A stretch of 64,000 bases of DNA, taken from the NCBI RefSeq assembly GCF_028863945.1, contig NZ_JARBEA010000001.1:35080-99079 (forward strand), in the 5' to 3' direction. The position numbers and the translations under genes were made by a program. Shown here piece after piece: positions 60,976-64,000 of this stretch. Every line of letters begins with the position of its first letter. Within the stretch, counting starts at the first letter, position 1. A model generated the notes under the pieces. The model searched no databases. It saw only the letters and a list, made by a program, of their open reading frames with translations, and was not told where the DNA came from. This stretch comes from Jeotgalibaca caeni (GTDB taxonomy: Bacteria; Bacillota; Bacilli; Lactobacillales; Aerococcaceae).

Positions 60976-61764
60976 TTATATTTTCGGATCGCGGTTGCAA
61001 TCTTTGGAGTACACATAACTTAACGGCTCGCCACGTCCTACTGCATAAGCAGCTTGCGGACAATACGCTCCCATAAAGATGTAGTCCCCTTTTTCTACCG
61101 GCATCCATTCGTTGTCCAGGTTATACATTCCTTGACCGGAAATGATGTACGCACCGTGTTCTTGCACGTGCGTCTCGATATAACCATGGCTCCCGCCTGT
61201 TTCAAAGGATAAAATGTGGAAATTCATATCAAACCCTAAATCATCGGTTGGAAGAAGATTCCATAATAGAACATCTTGCATATCTTCGTATTCAATAGCT
61301 TCCAGTTCATTAATATTGCCGACCACTTTATGTGCTTCGTGTCCTTCTAGTGGCTCATAGCGTTTCTTGTAGAGGAACACTTCTGTATCTTCTGTTTGAG
61401 CATTTTCAAGGTACATGGTTACCCCAGCTGGCAAGTATACATATCCGCCAGAAGTTAATTCATGTGTTTCTTCTCCATCACTTACGTTTAGAGCTCCTTC
61501 AATCACGTAAACGAAGGTTTGAACCCCTTCTTCACCAAAACCACGTTTGTTTTGGCCGCCTTCATGGAAAGTAATGATGTAATCCACAAAAGTTGCGCCT
61601 AATTTCGGTGAACCCAGAATGCTCAAGGATACATTCTCGAATCCCGGAACAACGTTTTTCACCAAACCATCATGAGGAAGCAAGGCATAGTTATCGCGTT
61701 TAATGACCGCACGTGATTCTAGTAGTCCATCCCTGTAACCTGTTTTTCCATTTTTATATCCCAT
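60976..61764 (-). CDS. allE: (S)-ureidoglycine aminohydrolase
   Basis: Releases ammonia from ureidoglycine to give (S)-ureidoglycolate. The 262-residue bicupin has a first cupin with [16 protein letters not shown] (about residues 84-99) and a second with the Mn-site motif around [20 protein letters not shown] (about 197-216: H, H and the E/Q ligands). It belongs to the YlbA family. It sits between allC and allD with short gaps. Confidence 0.9.
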   Translation of the reverse strand: MGYKNGKTGYRDGLLESRAVIKRDNYALLPHDGLVKNVVPGFENVSLSILGSPKLGATFVDYIITFHEGGQNKRGFGEEGVQTFVYVIEGALNVSDGEETHELTSGGYVYLPAGVTMYLENAQTEDTEVFLYKKRYEPLEGHEAHKVVGNINELEAIEYEDMQDVLLWNLLPTDDLGFDMNFHILSFETGGSHGYIETHVQEHGAYIISGQGMYNLDNEWMPVEKGDYIFMGAYCPQAAYAVGRGEPLSYVYSKDCNRDPKI

Positions 61765-61793
61765 TTCGATATCCCACTCTTTCTTTGAAATAA

Positions 61794-63020
61794 TTAATAT
61801 GCTAATTCGTATAAGGTACCAGCCAGTGCTTTTACCCCTTCAACCAAATCTTCTAGTTTTGTTTCTTCTGCAGGGTTATGGCTGATTCCGTTAATGCTTG
61901 GGGTGAAGATCATTGCCGTTGGATAGTGAGGAGCAATGATTTGCGCATCATGTCCAGCACCACTATGCATCACACGATAGTTCATTCCTTGCTCTTTCAC
62001 TACTTTTTCAATTGTTTGAACAATTTCTTCATCCATCGGTACAGGCTCTTCATCCATCCACAAGTCAATGTTGATATCAATGCCCATCTCATTCGCCGTG
62101 TCTGTCATGAATGCTTCCAAATCCGTTGTGAATGATTTCAACGTTTCATTATCTGTATGACGACAATCGATGGTGAATAGCGTTTCTCCCGGAACCACGT
62201 TAACCGTATTTGGTTTCGGCTCCACTTTCCCAAATGTCAATACGAGCGGGTCGCCTAAGGTTTTTGCTCGTTCAATTGCTTCGGAACAGATTTTACTGAA
62301 GCAGTAGACGGTATCTTTCCGATAACCCATTGGCGTGGTTCCAGCATGGTTTGCTTGACCGCTCAAGGTAATCGTATAGCGTCTCTGACCAGCGATGCTA
62401 TTCACTACACCTACTTGCAGTCCTTCGTTTTCCAATACATTTCCTTGTTCGATATGAATCTCGATAAATGCCTTGATGTCGTCACGCAATTTTTGTTCTT
62501 CAGCTGGAATGAAATCAAACCCACACTCACGCATGGCATCGACAAATTTTACGCCTTTCGAATCCGCAATGTCTTTCACATCTTCTGGTTTGGCTTCATT
62601 TACGAAGTTCTTGCTGCCCCAGAAAACAGTAGGGAAACGACTGCCTTCCTCTTCCGCCATTGAAATAACTTCTAAGGAGCGACGTGGTTGTCCGTGCTTT
62701 TCCACAAGGTATTGAACCGCTAAGTAAGCAGCAATGACGCCGAATTGACCATCCAATGTACCGCCATTCACTACTGTATCAATGTGAGAACCGGACAAGA
62801 TGGTTTCTTCTGGCAGTTCTGACCCTTCGATACGGCCGAATAAGTTTCCGATCCCATCGAAGCGGGTTTCCATGCCAATTTCTTCTAGCTTCGCTTTGAC
62901 TGCTTGTTGTGCCTCTAACCATGACTTAGAATACAAGAGACGTGTCATTCCGCCTGTTGGATCGCTTCCAATTTGTGATAATAGGTCTACATTTTCTTGA
63001 ACTTGTTTCATTAAATCCAT
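61794..63020 (-). CDS. allC: allantoate amidohydrolase
   Basis: Hydrolyses allantoate to ureidoglycine, ammonia and carbon dioxide. The 408-residue M20-family enzyme has metal ligands in [12 protein letters not shown] (about residue 82), [10 protein letters not shown] (about 127) and IEIHIEQG (about 190), the dimerisation domain with [10 protein letters not shown], and the final histidine in SGAGHDAQ and [10 protein letters not shown]. It is the first gene of the operon allC-allE-allD, with GGAGG 9 bases before the ATG. N-carbamoyl-L-amino-acid hydrolases are close relatives, excluded by context. Confidence 0.9.
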   Translation of the reverse strand: MDLMKQVQENVDLLSQIGSDPTGGMTRLLYSKSWLEAQQAVKAKLEEIGMETRFDGIGNLFGRIEGSELPEETILSGSHIDTVVNGGTLDGQFGVIAAYLAVQYLVEKHGQPRRSLEVISMAEEEGSRFPTVFWGSKNFVNEAKPEDVKDIADSKGVKFVDAMRECGFDFIPAEEQKLRDDIKAFIEIHIEQGNVLENEGLQVGVVNSIAGQRRYTITLSGQANHAGTTPMGYRKDTVYCFSKICSEAIERAKTLGDPLVLTFGKVEPKPNTVNVVPGETLFTIDCRHTDNETLKSFTTDLEAFMTDTANEMGIDINIDLWMDEEPVPMDEEIVQTIEKVVKEQGMNYRVMHSGAGHDAQIIAPHYPTAMIFTPSINGISHNPAEETKLEDLVEGVKALAGTLYELAY

Positions 63021-63234
63021 CTCTATGTGCCTCCTATGATATACATTGAGTTTCTTTATCTACTTCAAATTGTAAGCGTTTTTGAATCCATATGCTATTG
63101 CGCTATCTGACAAATTCCTGTTTTCTTTTGTGCACTTCGAATAGTCGCGCTCTTTTCCTTTCAAAGGATAGTCGTTATTTTGGAGTTCTCCCACCCTTTT
63201 TAGTACACTGAACACATAGAAAGGAGAGATTAGG

Positions 63235-63825
63235 ATGACGTTAAAAAGTAAGGTTTTATTTTTATTGACTTCCTTTTCGATACTTACCGCTTGCGGATCT
63301 ACCACACAGACGCCAAATGTTCCTTCTGAATCTGCTGCAACCGACACGACGACCATTCAAGAAGCCGACTCTGTAACAGTAGAATTAATCAATGCAGATG
63401 GAGATAAAATTGGAGAAGCTCTGCTTACAGAAGAACAAGATCAAGTTGTTCTGTCCATTAGTGCAACGGACTTACCTCCTGGTGAACATGGCTTCCATAT
63501 TCACGAAAAGGGGATCGTTGAGCCGCCTTCCTTTGAATCAGCAGGAGACCATTTCAATCCAACCGATGCAGAACATGGTGAAAATAGCGAAAATGGCCCA
63601 CACTTAGGCGACATACCGAACTTAGTAGTAGAAGAAGATGGAACGGTCGAGGCAGAATTTATTTTGACCGGTGTGAGCTTAAACCCTGATGTAGAAAACA
63701 GCTTGGCTCAGCCAGCAGGAACTTCTTTAGTGATTCACGCCAACCCGGATGATTATGAATCCCAACCATCCGGTGATGCGGGTGACCGTATTGCGGCTGG
63801 TGTTATTTTTGAACCTAGCGAATAG
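63235..63825 (+). CDS. Cu/Zn superoxide dismutase family lipoprotein
   Basis: A 196-residue lipoprotein (lipobox ILTACG, cysteine about residue 21) with a threonine/serine-rich linker and a SOD_Cu domain from about residue 45. Copper and zinc ligands all appear: HGFHIH, AGDHFNP, AEHG, GPHLGD and VIHANPDD, and the active-site arginine is in GDAGDRIAAG. Both cysteines of the usual intrasubunit disulfide are missing (KGIVEPPSF and RIAAGVI). It should dismutate superoxide on the outer face of the membrane. AGGAGAG precedes the ATG. Confidence 0.82.
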   Translation: MTLKSKVLFLLTSFSILTACGSTTQTPNVPSESAATDTTTIQEADSVTVELINADGDKIGEALLTEEQDQVVLSISATDLPPGEHGFHIHEKGIVEPPSFESAGDHFNPTDAEHGENSENGPHLGDIPNLVVEEDGTVEAEFILTGVSLNPDVENSLAQPAGTSLVIHANPDDYESQPSGDAGDRIAAGVIFEPSE

Positions 63826-63836
63826 AAAAACAGCAA

Positions 63837-63859
63837 GTAATTTCCTAATGAGAAATTAC
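63837..63859 (+). terminator. hairpin after the superoxide dismutase gene, U-tract missing
   Basis: GTAATTTC-ctaatga-GAAATTAC forms an 8-base stem 11 bases after the stop codon. No T-run follows; instead the insertion-sequence end begins at the next base. Confidence 0.4.
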
Positions 63860-64000
63860 GGTTCTATGTCAAATAGTGTTGGTGGACCAAAAGAAAGTCA
63901 AAGCGAAGACTAACTCGCTTTTTCTTTTTCTTTTTCTTCTTGTCGGCGCTTTTCCTCCTTGTAATGGAGTGCCTTCGGCTCAAATTGGCTCGCAGTCAGG
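63860..64000 (-). mobile_element. end of an ISL3-family-like insertion sequence (partial)
   Basis: GGTTCTATGTCAAATAGTG at 63860 fits the GGxTCTnnnnCAA form of ISL3-family terminal inverted repeats. On the minus strand a reading frame from the right edge ends at TAG 63910-63912; its visible 29 residues start LTASQFEPKALHY and end in a charged tail of lysine and glutamate, consistent with the C-terminus of a transposase. The rest lies beyond the window, so family and completeness are not certain. Confidence 0.45.

Noticed and set aside
63060..63080. cre site upstream of allC (TGTAAGCG half)
   Set aside because: Only one half fits the consensus; the second half diverges.

Overview
This is a 64 kb chromosomal stretch of a low-GC Gram-positive bacterium, most likely a member of the Lactobacillales near Carnobacteriaceae/Enterococcaceae. 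That placement is an inference from gene content (holin-like type I toxin, SpxH, YidD, LacI and PucR regulators, BmrCD-like exporter, uronate genes of the Bacillus/Listeria type), strong AGGAGG ribosome binding sites and sigma-A-type promoters. No rRNA, tRNA, CRISPR array or prophage was seen. Most genes lie on the minus strand.

Layout. (1) 1-2545: oxidative ornithine degradation genes ortB (cut by the window edge), ortA and ord. (2) 2738-5036: a five-gene operon with a flavodoxin-fold oxidoreductase, two very small proteins, the Spx adaptor SpxH and a small membrane protein. (3) 5175-12207: a glucuronate operon (kdgA-uxaC-uxuA-uxuB) with an IclR-type regulator, followed by two Gfo/Idh/MocA oxidoreductases, one of which has lost its 5' end. 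(4) 12570-16290: a heterodimeric ABC exporter preceded by a short leader peptide and an intrinsic terminator, which looks like antibiotic-responsive attenuation. (5) 16409-27281: housekeeping and assorted genes (aminotransferases, deoxynucleoside kinase, pgsA, natAB-type exporter, yidD, Na/Pi symporter, Lrp regulator), a type I toxin with an antisense RNA, and three intergenic arrays of 51-bp hairpin repeats. (6) 27622-39143: a GH3 gene interrupted by a stop codon, then a beta-1,2-glucooligosaccharide locus (binding protein, two permeases, GH3 beta-glucosidase, GH94 1,2-beta-oligoglucan phosphorylase, LacI regulator) like the lin1838-lin1843 cluster of Listeria innocua. (7) 39338-63020: a roughly 24 kb allantoin catabolic island. 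(8) 63235-64000: a Cu/Zn superoxide dismutase lipoprotein and the end of an ISL3-like insertion sequence.

How the allantoin island works together. An NCS1 permease brings in allantoin; AllB opens it to allantoate; AllC gives ureidoglycine; AllE and AllD, or the aminotransferase PucG, turn this into oxalurate. A fused FdrA-DUF1116 protein, a DUF2877 protein and a carbamate kinase would split oxalurate to oxamate and carbamoyl phosphate and harvest ATP. Two PucR-type regulators sit beside divergent promoters. Two paralogous dicarboxylate/cation symporters, an MFS transporter and a further permease are candidates for substrate uptake or oxamate/oxalate export.

The most unusual signals are the 51-bp hairpin arrays whose stem sequence is private to each locus while period, loop and linker resemble each other, the leader-peptide attenuator of the ABC exporter, the FdrA-DUF1116 fusion, a promoter element shared by the two halves of the oxalurate module, a CodA-like amidohydrolase without the catalytic acidic residues, and a 177-bp element with terminal inverted repeats.
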